From positions 930,001-994,000 of the forward strand of contig JACKGY010000003.1 in NCBI GenBank assembly GCA_020639295.1: a stretch of 64,000 nucleotides of DNA. The letters run 5' to 3'. The position numbers were made by a program, and so were the translations under genes. Shown piece after piece: positions 53,246 through 62,005 of this stretch. Source of the stretch: Planctomycetota bacterium. GTDB taxonomy: Bacteria > Planctomycetota > GCA-002687715 > DRQF01. The notes below the pieces were generated by a model. That model was given only the letters and a program-made list of their open reading frames with translations, searched no databases and had not been told where the DNA came from. The first letter of the stretch is position 1, and each line of letters begins with the position of its first letter.

Positions 53246-54658
53246 TTGCAGTTCGACTCACTGGCCTATCTCGTCCTGCTCGTCCTGACCTTCGGGCTCT
53301 TCCACCTGGGGCCGAAGCGCCTGCGTCTGCCCCTCCTCCTCGGGGCGAGCCTGGTCTTCTACGCCTCCTGGAGCGCGGCCTTCCTCGGTCTGGTGATCTG
53401 GTCCGGCCTGCTCGACTTCGTCGCCGCCCGCAAGATCGCCGGGGCCGCCAGCGACCGTGGCCGGAAGATCTGGCTGGTGATCAGCCTGGTCTCGAACCTC
53501 TCCCTGCTCGGCGTGTTCAAGTACGCCAACTTCCTGCGCGAGTCCCTCCACCTCGCCCTGCCCGACGTCGGCGCGCTGACGAGCCCCTGGCACATCGTCC
53601 TGCCGGTGGGCATCTCCTTCTACACCTTCCAGACCATGAGCTACTCGATCGACGTCTACCGGCGCCGACTCGAGCCGGAGCGCGACTTCCTCGCCTTCAT
53701 GCTCTACGTCTGCTTCTTCCCCCAGCTCGTGGCCGGTCCGATCGAACGCGCCGGCCACCTCCTGCCCCAGCTCAAGGGCCGACTGACATACCGCCTCGGC
53801 CGCGACGACTTGCTCTCGGGCCTCGCGCTGATCAGCTGGGGGATCGTCAAGAAGGTGGCGCTCGCCGACAACCTCGCCCGCGTGGTCGAGGTCGCCTACT
53901 CGCGCCCCGACGCCCACTCGGGCCTCGACCTGCTGATCGCCACCTACGCCTTCGCCTTCCAGATCTTCTTCGACTTCTCGGCCTACAGCGACATCGCGCG
54001 CGGGTCGGCGGCGCTCTTCGGCATCAAGCTGGTCCGCAACTTCCGCCTGCCCTACCTGGCCGAGAGCCCCTCCGACTTCTGGCGGCGCTGGCACGTCTCG
54101 CTCTCCGAGTGGATCCGCGACTACCTCTACGTCCCCCTCGGCGGCAACCGCGGCGGCGTCGCCAGGACGCTGGTCAACCTGACCCTGACCATGGGGCTCG
54201 CCGGACTCTGGCACGGCGCCGCCTGGCACTTCGTGATCTGGGGGCTCTACCACGGCCTGCTGCTGGTCCTCTACCGCCTGTTCGATCGGCCCCTCGCCCG
54301 GCTCGCGGCGCCGCTGCCCGAGCTGGCCAGGAAGGGGCTGCGGATCTTCTGCATGTTCCAGCTCAGCTGCCTGGGCTGGATCTTCTTCCGCGCCGACGAC
54401 CTGGACGCGGCCTTCACCATCATCCGGGGCATCGCCGCCGCGGTGACCGGCTCGCTCAGCATCGGCCCGGGCGCGAACCTGGCCCTCGCGCTCCTCCTGC
54501 TCGTCTTCGCCATCATGATGGCCGAGGAGCGCGCCCGTCTCTTCCATCGCCTCCTGGCCCGGCCCCTGGGTTACGCCCTGCTCGTCGCCGGGTGCTGGAT
54601 CGCCGCCGCGATCCTCGCGCCCGAGGTCTCGACCCCCTTCATCTACTTCCAGTTCTGA
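53246..54658 (+). CDS. MBOAT family O-acyltransferase (AlgI-like)
   Basis: A 470-residue polytopic membrane enzyme with about ten hydrophobic helices. The signatures are FKYANFLRES, the VGISFYTFQTMSYSIDVYR block, FFDFSAYSDIARGSAALFG, the FWRRWHVSLSEWIRDYLYVPLGG region, and the catalytic histidine in GLWHGAAWHFVIWG. AlgI-type MBOAT proteins move acetyl groups across the membrane for O-acetylation of polysaccharides. The start is TTG 53246, with GGGGAGAG 8 nt upstream. The following gene begins 8 bp later and carries SGNH domains, the usual partner (AlgJ/AlgX/PatB-like). Together they probably acetylate a cell-surface glycan. Confidence 0.92.
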   Translation: MQFDSLAYLVLLVLTFGLFHLGPKRLRLPLLLGASLVFYASWSAAFLGLVIWSGLLDFVAARKIAGAASDRGRKIWLVISLVSNLSLLGVFKYANFLRESLHLALPDVGALTSPWHIVLPVGISFYTFQTMSYSIDVYRRRLEPERDFLAFMLYVCFFPQLVAGPIERAGHLLPQLKGRLTYRLGRDDLLSGLALISWGIVKKVALADNLARVVEVAYSRPDAHSGLDLLIATYAFAFQIFFDFSAYSDIARGSAALFGIKLVRNFRLPYLAESPSDFWRRWHVSLSEWIRDYLYVPLGGNRGGVARTLVNLTLTMGLAGLWHGAAWHFVIWGLYHGLLLVLYRLFDRPLARLAAPLPELARKGLRIFCMFQLSCLGWIFFRADDLDAAFTIIRGIAAAVTGSLSIGPGANLALALLLLVFAIMMAEERARLFHRLLARPLGYALLVAGCWIAAAILAPEVSTPFIYFQF

Positions 54659-54665
54659 GGAGACC

Positions 54666-57600
54666 ATGAGCCGCGACGCCGTGACCCGAGCCGAAGCCGA
54701 AGACGACCGCGAGTTCGAGGGACTCTTCGCGCGTCATCGGAGCGGTCGCACGCTGGTCATGACCCTGCTCGTCGGCCTCCTGGCGATCCTCCTCCTGCGC
54801 GGTCTCGCGCCGGCGCCGCGGCCTTCCGACTTCGACCAGCCGATGGGCTGGTCGGACGTGGTCGACGCCCTCGAAGCCGCCGAGCACGACCCGGCCGGGC
54901 GCGTCGTGCTCTTCCTGGGTGACTCGGTCCTGCGCGCCAACGTCATGCGCGAACAGGGCCTCGCCGACGCCGAGGATCAGACCCCCGTCGCCTGGGCGCG
55001 ACGCCTCGCCGATGCCGACGTCGCCTTCTACGACCTTTCCGTGGACGGCATGCTGCCGGCCGACATCGCCGAGGTCATTCGAACGCTCCAGGGCGGCCGC
55101 GTCGAGGTCGTCATCGAGCTCTCGCCCCGCTACCTGTCTCCGGACTACGCCTCGCGCGAGCGAGCGCATTCACGCGACTTCTTCGTTCGCTCGACCGGAC
55201 CGCTGAAGCTGGACGACCAGATCGACCGGCTAGGGCTCGTCCATCATCGCCTCGGCCTCGACCGGACCCGCCGCGCGCTCGGCGCGGCCCTCGCCCGCCC
55301 CGAGGTTCTCCTGCTCGCGCCCCCGCGTCCGACGAAGGACGTCCGGAGCATGCTCCGGAACGCCCGCCACTTCCTGGCGCCGGTCGAGGAGAGCGTCCAG
55401 CTCGAGCACATCAGGGAGATCTGTTCGAGCTTCATCGGCGTGAACGGCCAGCTCCTGTTCATGACGCCGGTGAACGCCGCCGCGCTCGGACAGGCCGAGG
55501 CGACGCCGCCGGGGCTCGTCGCCGCCAAGCGCGCCTTCCTGCGCGTCGTCCAGGAAGGAGACTCGTACCGCTCGCCCGATGATCGCCTCGGGATCACGCT
55601 CCGCGACTTCGACGACGGGACCTTCCGCCCCGAGGACTTCCTCGATCACGTCCATCTCCGTCCGAGCGCCAACGCGCGGCTGGCGGCGCGCATCCTGCGT
55701 GCCCTCGACATCCCGCTGAAGCTCGACGAGCGCGTACCCCTGCCCTCGCGCGACACCTTCGCTCCCATCGCCGGGGTGACGGGCGGCGCCTTCCTGGATC
55801 GCGAGCGGATCCTGCTCGCGCGCGCGGAGGGCAACGCGATGGCCATCGACCTCGCCAGCGGACTCGAAGGCGAACTGGACATCGAGCTCGGCGGCGGGAT
55901 GATCGCGCAGCCGAAGCTCGGCCGAGTCGTGTTCTGGCGCAAGGACGCACAGGGTCGACTGACGCTCGTGAAGAGCTACGGCCTGGACGAATTCGAGGAG
56001 AAGACGGAGAGCGGCAACTGGCCCTTCGCCGAGCCGCCGCGCTTCGACCTGATCGGCAACACGATGCTCGCGATCTCCGGCCGCAGGCTCTACCGCATCG
56101 CCTTCGACGAGAACACGCCCGACGCGCGGATCGAGGGCTCCATCGAGCTTCCCGAAGGACTGGGCGACGCCCAGCCCCGCGTGGTCGGCGATCGACTCTA
56201 CCTGGCGGTACCCGATCCGGCGGGCGGCTTCCGCGAGATCCAGGCCATCGGTCTCCAGGACCTCCAGGCCGGACGACTGGATCGATTCGAGCCCTGGGCC
56301 CGCTGTCGGCCCGACGTCGACTTCGATCGTGAATTCGCGACGGCCAAGGGCCTGCGACAGCCGGCCCGGGATCGACTGGCCCTGCCCTTCGAGCGCTTCT
56401 ACTCCCTCCGCTCGACCGGCGACGCCTTCGTCATGGAGGCGCCCTTCCCGGCCGCGCCCGAGGCCCGCTGCCTCTGGTGGCTCGCGATCGAGGCCGGCGT
56501 CGTGCAGGCCCTGGTCGAACCCGGGGCCGACGGTCTCGTGCTCGACCCTGGCGGCGCGCCGCGACGGCTTCCGCGGCGCATCCTCGCCTTCGACCCGCCG
56601 AGCGGTCGCGCCCTGATCGACCACGGGGACGGGTTCGAGGTCATGGAGACGGCGCTGCTGCACCGTTCGGACTGGACCTACGGCGCGCCGCCCTGGCCCG
56701 AGCGCGACATCGTGGTCGCCAACGGCTTCAGTCATCGCATGAGAAGCCCCGAAGACTGGCGCGTCGGGCTCTTCGGCAGCTCGCGGGTCGGCGCCAGCTA
56801 CCCGGCCGGCGTGCCCGACGCCCGGGCGCTGCGCTGTTCGCTGTCGCTGGCCACCGAGCTGACCCGCGAGCTCGATCGTGAGCTCGCCGACTCGCCGAGT
56901 CGCGCCCAGGCCCTCGACTTCTCGCAGGCCCGCTCCGATCTCCTGCGCTGCCTGGCGACCATCAGCCAGGTCGACCCCGGGGAACTCGATCTCCTCCTGC
57001 TGACGATCGACGACGAGTCGCTCCGCGACCCCGACCGGCCCGACGACGACGGAGCGCCCAGGCTTCCGGAACGCTATCGCGCCATCATGCGCGACGAGAG
57101 CGGAGCGCCGCTCATCGACTTCCAGGCCGGCTTCCGACCGCGCCTGCGCTTCGGCCCCCTGCCGCCCGCGGCAACGGTCGACGCCAAACGGGCGCTCGAG
57201 GATTGCCTGGCCGAGATCGCCGAGATCGCGCAGCGAAAGGGCCTGCCGCTCCTGATCCTCGATCTCTCACGGCTCTCCGAGGCCGACGACCCCGAGCTGT
57301 CGCTCCTGCGCGAGGCCATCGCGGGTCGCGGGCTCGAGAGCCTGGAGGCGCGCGCCCTCCTCCGCGCCGAGGCGCCCGAGATCGAGGCCTACGACTACGG
57401 CCGCGACCCGCACCTCCGGGTCGAGACCATCCGGGCGCTCGCGCGCGCCCTCTCCGAGCGCCTCGCGCCCCGACTCTGGAGCGACCTCTTCGTCCGCCAG
57501 GCGCGCCGGCCGGCGGCCGCGGCGAGTGATGGGAGACCGGTCGGGACGGCCGGCGGCGTCCTCGACCCGATGCGCGCCCTGCGCGAGGACGTCCACCTCG

Positions 57601-57911
57601 AGCGGAGCCTGATCGACGGCGATCGACTCGTCTACGACCTCGGGCCCGACGCCCGCGCGGTCGCCCCCTGGAGACGCGCGCTGGCCCTCTTCGGGCTGCG
57701 CGGCGCCCCGAGAAGGGCGGCGGAATCCGGGGGCCTGACGATCGAGATCATCCGCTTCCCGGACTACGATGAGTACGGCCTCGGGCGGCACGACGACCCG
57801 GTGGTGGTCGCCCGCTTCCTGATCAAGGCGGTGGATCTCGCGAGCGCGCTCGAGCAGGTCGAGTCGGCTCTCGTGGCCGAGGCCCCGCCGTCCTGGCTGC
57901 GCGAAGAATGA
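54666..57911 (+). CDS. Membrane-anchored protein with two SGNH-like domains and a central beta-rich region
   Basis: A 1081-residue protein: N-terminal helix near residues 30-45, then an SGNH/GDSL-like domain with GDS at 85-87 and the paired D327-H-x-H330 motif in DHVHLRPSANA. Residues about 370-650 are beta-rich and may be a propeller. A second SGNH-like domain begins FGSSRVGASYPAGVP at about 703 and ends with DPHLRVETIRALARAL at 914. Two such domains in one chain are unusual. The MBOAT gene 8 bp upstream suggests acetyl transfer to a polysaccharide. The C-terminus runs 4 bp into the next gene (ATGA). If the second domain is active or only structural is not clear; its Ser is preceded by Gly-Ser rather than Gly-Asp. 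Confidence 0.75.
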   Translation: MSRDAVTRAEAEDDREFEGLFARHRSGRTLVMTLLVGLLAILLLRGLAPAPRPSDFDQPMGWSDVVDALEAAEHDPAGRVVLFLGDSVLRANVMREQGLADAEDQTPVAWARRLADADVAFYDLSVDGMLPADIAEVIRTLQGGRVEVVIELSPRYLSPDYASRERAHSRDFFVRSTGPLKLDDQIDRLGLVHHRLGLDRTRRALGAALARPEVLLLAPPRPTKDVRSMLRNARHFLAPVEESVQLEHIREICSSFIGVNGQLLFMTPVNAAALGQAEATPPGLVAAKRAFLRVVQEGDSYRSPDDRLGITLRDFDDGTFRPEDFLDHVHLRPSANARLAARILRALDIPLKLDERVPLPSRDTFAPIAGVTGGAFLDRERILLARAEGNAMAIDLASGLEGELDIELGGGMIAQPKLGRVVFWRKDAQGRLTLVKSYGLDEFEEKTESGNWPFAEPPRFDLIGNTMLAISGRRLYRIAFDENTPDARIEGSIELPEGLGDAQPRVVGDRLYLAVPDPAGGFREIQAIGLQDLQAGRLDRFEPWARCRPDVDFDREFATAKGLRQPARDRLALPFERFYSLRSTGDAFVMEAPFPAAPEARCLWWLAIEAGVVQALVEPGADGLVLDPGGAPRRLPRRILAFDPPSGRALIDHGDGFEVMETALLHRSDWTYGAPPWPERDIVVANGFSHRMRSPEDWRVGLFGSSRVGASYPAGVPDARALRCSLSLATELTRELDRELADSPSRAQALDFSQARSDLLRCLATISQVDPGELDLLLLTIDDESLRDPDRPDDDGAPRLPERYRAIMRDESGAPLIDFQAGFRPRLRFGPLPPAATVDAKRALEDCLAEIAEIAQRKGLPLLILDLSRLSEADDPELSLLREAIAGRGLESLEARALLRAEAPEIEAYDYGRDPHLRVETIRALARALSERLAPRLWSDLFVRQARRPAAAASDGRPVGTAGGVLDPMRALREDVHLERSLIDGDRLVYDLGPDARAVAPWRRALALFGLRGAPRRAAESGGLTIEIIRFPDYDEYGLGRHDDPVVVARFLIKAVDLASALEQVESALVAEAPPSWLREE

Positions 57912-58846
57912 CCTCGCCCATCGCGCGGAGACTGGCCTTCGGGCCGGCCCTTCTCTTCGATGGCGCCCTGGCCACCGAGCTGGAGCGCCGCGGCTTCGAT
58001 CTCGCCGGTGGCCTGTGGTCGGCGCGCGCCCTGCGCGACGCGCCCGAACTGATCCGGGCCATCCACCTCGACTACCTCGCGGCCGGCGCCGAGCTGATCA
58101 CCAGCGCCAGCTACCAGGCCTCCTTCGTCGGCTTCGCGGCCGCCGGGATCGACGAGGCCGAGGGCGCCCGTCTGCTCGAACGCTCGATCGGGCTGGCGCG
58201 CGAGGCAGTCGCCACGGCGGGCCCGGGACCCCGGCGCTTCGTCGCCGCCTCTTGCGGTCCCTACGGCGCGATGCTCGGCGGCGGGCACGAGTACGACGGC
58301 GATTACGGCGAGGTCGATGAGTCCGCGATCGCGGACTTCCATCGCCGTCGCCTCGAGCTGCTCCTCGGCGGCGGGGCCGACCTGATCCTGTTCGAGACCA
58401 TCCCGCGCCAGGACGAGGCCCTGATCGCCGCCGAGCTCCTGGAGGATCTGGGCGGCCGCGGGATTCTGAGCTTCCAGATCGGTGGCCCCCAACGCCTCGG
58501 CAACGGCGACTCCCTCCGTCAGGCGACCGAGGAGCTGCAGTCGCTGGCCAGCGTGGTGGCGATCGGGATCAACTGCTGCGCGCCCTCGATCGCGAGCGCG
58601 GGTCTCGACCGGATGCTCGAGGTCTCGCTGAAGCCGATCATCGTCCAGGCCAACTCGGGCGAGGGCTGGGACGGCTCGGGCTGGACGCCGGCGCCGGCCG
58701 GCGAGGACCTGGTGGCGGAGGCGCAGCGCTGGCTCGACCGCGGCGCCCGGGGCATCGGCGGCTGCTGCCGGTCGCGGCCAGAGACCATCGCGCGGCTCCG
58801 CCGGCTGATCGACGAGCGCGACCCGGGCCCTCAGTCGCTGGCGTGA
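57908..58846 (+). CDS. Homocysteine S-methyltransferase family protein
   Basis: A 312-residue TIM-barrel zinc enzyme that methylates homocysteine using S-methylmethionine or a related donor. Key signs: FDGALATELERRGFD at the N-terminus, the TSASYQASFVGF strand, GINCCAPSIAS with the first zinc cysteine, and GIGGCCRSRPETIARL with the other two. Length is normal for MmuM-type proteins. The ATG at 57908 overlaps the SGNH gene stop (ATGA), so it is read with the acetyltransferase pair, for which no functional reason is apparent. Its 3' end overlaps the convergent metallophosphoesterase by 16 bp. Confidence 0.88.
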   Translation: MTSPIARRLAFGPALLFDGALATELERRGFDLAGGLWSARALRDAPELIRAIHLDYLAAGAELITSASYQASFVGFAAAGIDEAEGARLLERSIGLAREAVATAGPGPRRFVAASCGPYGAMLGGGHEYDGDYGEVDESAIADFHRRRLELLLGGGADLILFETIPRQDEALIAAELLEDLGGRGILSFQIGGPQRLGNGDSLRQATEELQSLASVVAIGINCCAPSIASAGLDRMLEVSLKPIIVQANSGEGWDGSGWTPAPAGEDLVAEAQRWLDRGARGIGGCCRSRPETIARLRRLIDERDPGPQSLA

Positions 58847-59862
58847 CGCGCCGCCTCCTCCTGTTCCTCGTGGGCGATGCGCGACCGGCAGCGACGCTCG
58901 CGGAGCAGGCGGTGGACGACGATCTCGGCGCGGCAATGCGAGCGCAGGGGCAGGCCGCTGAAGCCGACGCCGCGGCTGGTGTAGCCGCGCATGCCGCCGA
59001 GAAGCCAGCTGCCCCGACAGAAGCGCCGCGAGACGCTGGCGTTCGAGATCAGCGGCTTGCCGCCGGGCAGGCAGAGCTGACCGCCGTGCGTGTGCCCGCA
59101 GAGGTAGAGGTCGCAGAAACGCGCCGCGGCCTCGTAGATCAGGTCCGGGCTGTGGCAGAGGAAGATGCAGGACTCGTCGACCGGCGAGGCCTCGAGCGCG
59201 CGATCGATGTCGTCGGCGCCGAAGAAGTGGGCGTCGTCGACGCCGGCGACCTGGATCCGCTCGCCGTCCCGTTCCAGGCCGACCGACTCGTTGAGCAGGT
59301 AGCGCAGGCCGAGGCGCTCCAGGGGCTCGACCAGATCGAGGCAGTCGTGGTTGCCGAGGATCGCATAGGCGCCGAAGGGACAGGCCGAGAGCACCGCCAC
59401 CAGCGGGCGCATCTCGTCGAGGACGGCCTCGATCGGCCCCTTGATCTCGAGCCGGAGGTCGCCGGTGATCACGACCAGGTCGTAGGCGAGCGGTGTGATC
59501 GCCTCGATCAGACGGCGTCCGAAGCCGGCGAAGGAGTCGATGTGCAGGTCGGAGAGATGGAGGACCCGCAGCCCCTCGAAGGCCTCCGGCAGGCCGCGCA
59601 GCCAGACGTCGTGCTGGACGATCTCGAAGTGCGTCGCCCGCCGGGCCATGGGGTCGTAAAGGCCGCAGTATTCGAGGCCACGGCGGATCAGGCTCATCAC
59701 CGGATCGAGGACGGTGAGGGGGATCCACTTCCGGCCGTCGCCGAAGAACTGGGGCCGACCCTCGAGTTCACGCCGACGCAGGGCGCGATCGCCGCCGAGC
59801 CGCTCTTCGGGGCTCAGGACGACGGGCTCTTCCTCGAGAATGGACGTCGGGCTGCCGGACAT
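58831..59862 (-). CDS. Calcineurin-like metallophosphoesterase
   Basis: A 343-residue phosphoesterase with the standard metal-binding set: LHLSDLHIDSF, VVITGDLRLE, AILGNHDCLD, IFLCHSPDLIYEAA and YLCGHTHGGQLCLP. The arrangement is that of YkuE/YaeI-like enzymes, which act on phospholipid or nucleotide phosphates. No signal peptide is visible, but a short hydrophobic stretch around residues 45-60 is noted. ATG 59862 has GGAGG just upstream. It is convergent with the homocysteine methyltransferase gene and lies 24 bp from the stop of the macrodomain gene on the same strand. Substrate is unknown. Confidence 0.9.
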   Translation of the reverse strand: MSGSPTSILEEEPVVLSPEERLGGDRALRRRELEGRPQFFGDGRKWIPLTVLDPVMSLIRRGLEYCGLYDPMARRATHFEIVQHDVWLRGLPEAFEGLRVLHLSDLHIDSFAGFGRRLIEAITPLAYDLVVITGDLRLEIKGPIEAVLDEMRPLVAVLSACPFGAYAILGNHDCLDLVEPLERLGLRYLLNESVGLERDGERIQVAGVDDAHFFGADDIDRALEASPVDESCIFLCHSPDLIYEAAARFCDLYLCGHTHGGQLCLPGGKPLISNASVSRRFCRGSWLLGGMRGYTSRGVGFSGLPLRSHCRAEIVVHRLLRERRCRSRIAHEEQEEAARHASD

Positions 59863-59886
59863 GGAGGTCCTCCGGAGCCCCTATCG

Positions 59887-60456
59887 TCAGCCCGGCCCGC
59901 CGCCTTTCGCCTCTGCAAGAAGATGCGTCCGCGCGGCCTGGAAGGTGGCCAGCATCTCCTCGCTGAAGAGGACGAAACGGAGGTCCCGCGGGGCCCCCTC
60001 GGCCAGGGCGGACTCGGCCACCGCGCGGAGGGCGATTTGGGCCGCCGCCCCGTGGGGATAGCCGTAGACGCCGCAGGAGATGGCCGGGAAGGCGACGCTC
60101 AGGCAGCCGGCCTCGCGGGCGAGGCGCATCGACCAGAGGTAGGCGGAAGCGAGGAGGCCGGCCTCGCCGGCTCCCCCACCCTGCCAGATCGGCCCCACCG
60201 CATGGATCACGAAGCGCGCCTCGAGGGCGAAACCCGCGGTCAGCCGGGCCTCCCCGGTCGGGCAGCCCGCCGGGTGCTCCCGGCGGCAGGCGGCCAGAAG
60301 CTCCGGTCCGGCCGCGCGATGGATCGCGCCGTCGACCCCGCCGCCCCCGAGCAGCCCGGCGTTGGCCGCGTTGACGACGGCATCGACCCGTTCCCGGGTG
60401 ATATCGCCCCGATGGCAATCGATCCGCCCGAGGGCCTCGTAAGTCCTTTGGTCCAT
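59887..60456 (-). CDS. Macrodomain protein (O-acetyl-ADP-ribose deacetylase-like)
   Basis: A 189-residue macrodomain protein of the MacroD/YmdB type, which hydrolyses O-acetyl-ADP-ribose or mono-ADP-ribosyl groups. Support: DAVVNAANAGLLGGGGVDG, IHRAAGPELLAAC, FVIHAVGPIW and FPAISCGVYGYPHGAAA, covering the ADP-ribose pocket. The ATG at 60456 has GGAGAG upstream; an in-frame start at 60528 is less likely. It is 24 bp before the metallophosphoesterase gene, with which it may act on phosphoester or ribose substrates. Distal tail residues are not informative. Confidence 0.92.
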   Translation of the reverse strand: MDQRTYEALGRIDCHRGDITRERVDAVVNAANAGLLGGGGVDGAIHRAAGPELLAACRREHPAGCPTGEARLTAGFALEARFVIHAVGPIWQGGGAGEAGLLASAYLWSMRLAREAGCLSVAFPAISCGVYGYPHGAAAQIALRAVAESALAEGAPRDLRFVLFSEEMLATFQAARTHLLAEAKGGGPG

Positions 60457-60637
60457 GGCCTCCGCTCTCCCTGGGAGCCGATCGGCGGGAAGGCCGGCTG
60501 CGGGATATTCCTGAGGAATCTCCACCACTCCGGGGTCTCCCTTTAGTAGGCTACGGGCGTCCGTCCAGAGTCACCGACCCGCCGGGTCGGCGCTTCCGGT
60601 CGGGCACAACACGTGTTGATTCTAATGGAGGACCGAG

Positions 60638-61813
60638 ATGAATCGAATCATCGGTCCGCTTCGAGCCCTGACCTTGGCCGCGTGCATCGGCCTCATCGCG
60701 ACGAACGTCTCTGCCCAGGACGACGGCGCGAAGACGACGAAACTACGCTACAAGACCATCTCGAAGTGGAACATCCAGTTGCCGTCGGAGACATTCACTC
60801 CGATCAACGGCTCGATCGCGGTTGGTGCCGGCTTCACCACCGAGATCGATGGAGCGGCTCTTGCCGTCGACTGCAATGGCGACGGGAAGACCGACGAGAA
60901 GGCCAAGGGCGTCGGCGGCCTCATCACCCTCAAGGGTGGCACGGGCGGCCTCGCTCACGACTACAGCCTGCGCCTGGTCAACGAGGGCGGTTGGAGGTGG
61001 GCATCCTCCGGCGCGCTCGAGGGCAAGGTGGCCGGCCAGAAGGTCGCCATCATCGACCAGAACAACAACGGTCGGTTCGACGACTTCGGCGCGGACGCGA
61101 TCGTCATCGGCAAGTCCGATGCCGCCGCGTACCTGTCCAAGGTCGTGAACATCAACAACTCGCTCTTCGAGATCTCCTTCTCCGAGGACGGCAGCGAGCT
61201 GGCCTACAAGCCCTTCGAGGGCGCCACCGGCACGCTCAACCTGGTCGCGGATTTCGAGTCGAAGGGCAAGCTGACCGCCGTCGTCGTTCGCAACGAGAAC
61301 AGCGACTATTCCTTCGAGCTCTCCGACGCGAAGCGAGGCATGACCCTTCCGGAAGGCCTCTACTCGATCGTTTCGGGCAAGGTGGAGATGGGCAAGGAGT
61401 CCTGCCTGATCCGGACCGGCGAGTGCAAGCCGATCCGCGTCAGCGCGGACGAGCCCGCGGTCTTCGCCTGGGGCGGGCCCATCCGGGCCGAATTCGCCTA
61501 CACCCGCGAAGGTGACCAGGTCACCTTCAGCCCCTCGACCCTCTGGTTCTTCGGCAAGGCCGGCGAGGAATACCACACCTGGGTTCCCGACGGCGCCCCG
61601 CCGAAGTTCATCATCAAGGATGAGAACGGCCGCGAAATCACCACGGCCAAGTTCGGCGGATGCTGAGGGGGCGGCTTCAACCCGGTCACCGTGAGTGTAC
61701 CGAAAGACGCCAAGATCGAAGTCGAGCTCGAGCATGACCGCAAGACCTTTGGTGGCATCACCGGGGTTCCTCGTGGCGAGAAGCGCGAGGGCGGTGTGAC
61801 TCCGAGCAACTGA
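60638..61813 (+). CDS. Exported protein with in-frame TGA (Cys-Sec motif), second probable selenoprotein
   Basis: ATG 60638 follows GGAGGA and starts a signal peptide ending IATNVSAQ. The frame runs 342 codons to a TGA at 61664-61666, then continues open for 48 codons to a TGA at 61811-61813, with protein-like sequence: after FGGC-U343-GGGFNPVTV come SVPKDAKIEVELEHDRK and TFGGITGVPRGEKREGG. A hairpin with GU in the loop begins 23 nt after the TGA, almost the same distance as in the other selenoprotein. Two calcium-like acidic loops, DCNGDGKTDEK and DQNNNGRFDDFG, lie earlier in the protein. A strong terminator follows at 61845. The family is not recognised. The Cys-Sec pair suggests a redox or metal site. 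Confidence 0.75.
61683..61702 (+). promoter_or_regulatory. Candidate SECIS hairpin of the second selenoprotein
   Basis: CGGUCAC (61683-61689), loop CGUGA (61690-61694), GUG-U-ACCG (61695-61702): seven pairs with one bulged U. The loop contains GU and begins 23 nt after the TGA, close to the 24 nt in the UGPC gene. The stem is weaker than in the first. Confidence 0.5.
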
Positions 61814-61844
61814 TTCAGGGCTCGAATCCGACACTTCGTTCTCC

Positions 61845-61880
61845 GAAGAGGCCGGCGCGACGCGCCGGCCTCTTCTTTTT
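61845..61880 (+). terminator. Strong intrinsic terminator
   Basis: 15-bp perfect complementary arms (61845-61859 with 61861-61875) and a TTCTTTTT tail, 31 bp past the TGA at 61813. This favours the longer, read-through product over an end at 61666, which would leave a 178-bp tail. Confidence 0.9.
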
Positions 61881-62005
61881 CCCCGCCCCGCCCGCTTTCC
61901 CGATGGCGCGCGGAGGGCTACCTTGAGCCCGGCGAACCGCCACCGCGACGACGGCGCTCCGTCGTCGCGAATCGTGCTGCCCGGCAAGCCACGCGTGATG
62001 AGCCC

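Noticed and set aside
52127..53261. Several 100-200-codon open frames over array 2 on both strands
   Set aside because: They translate the palindromic modules and have no ribosome-binding site or family features.
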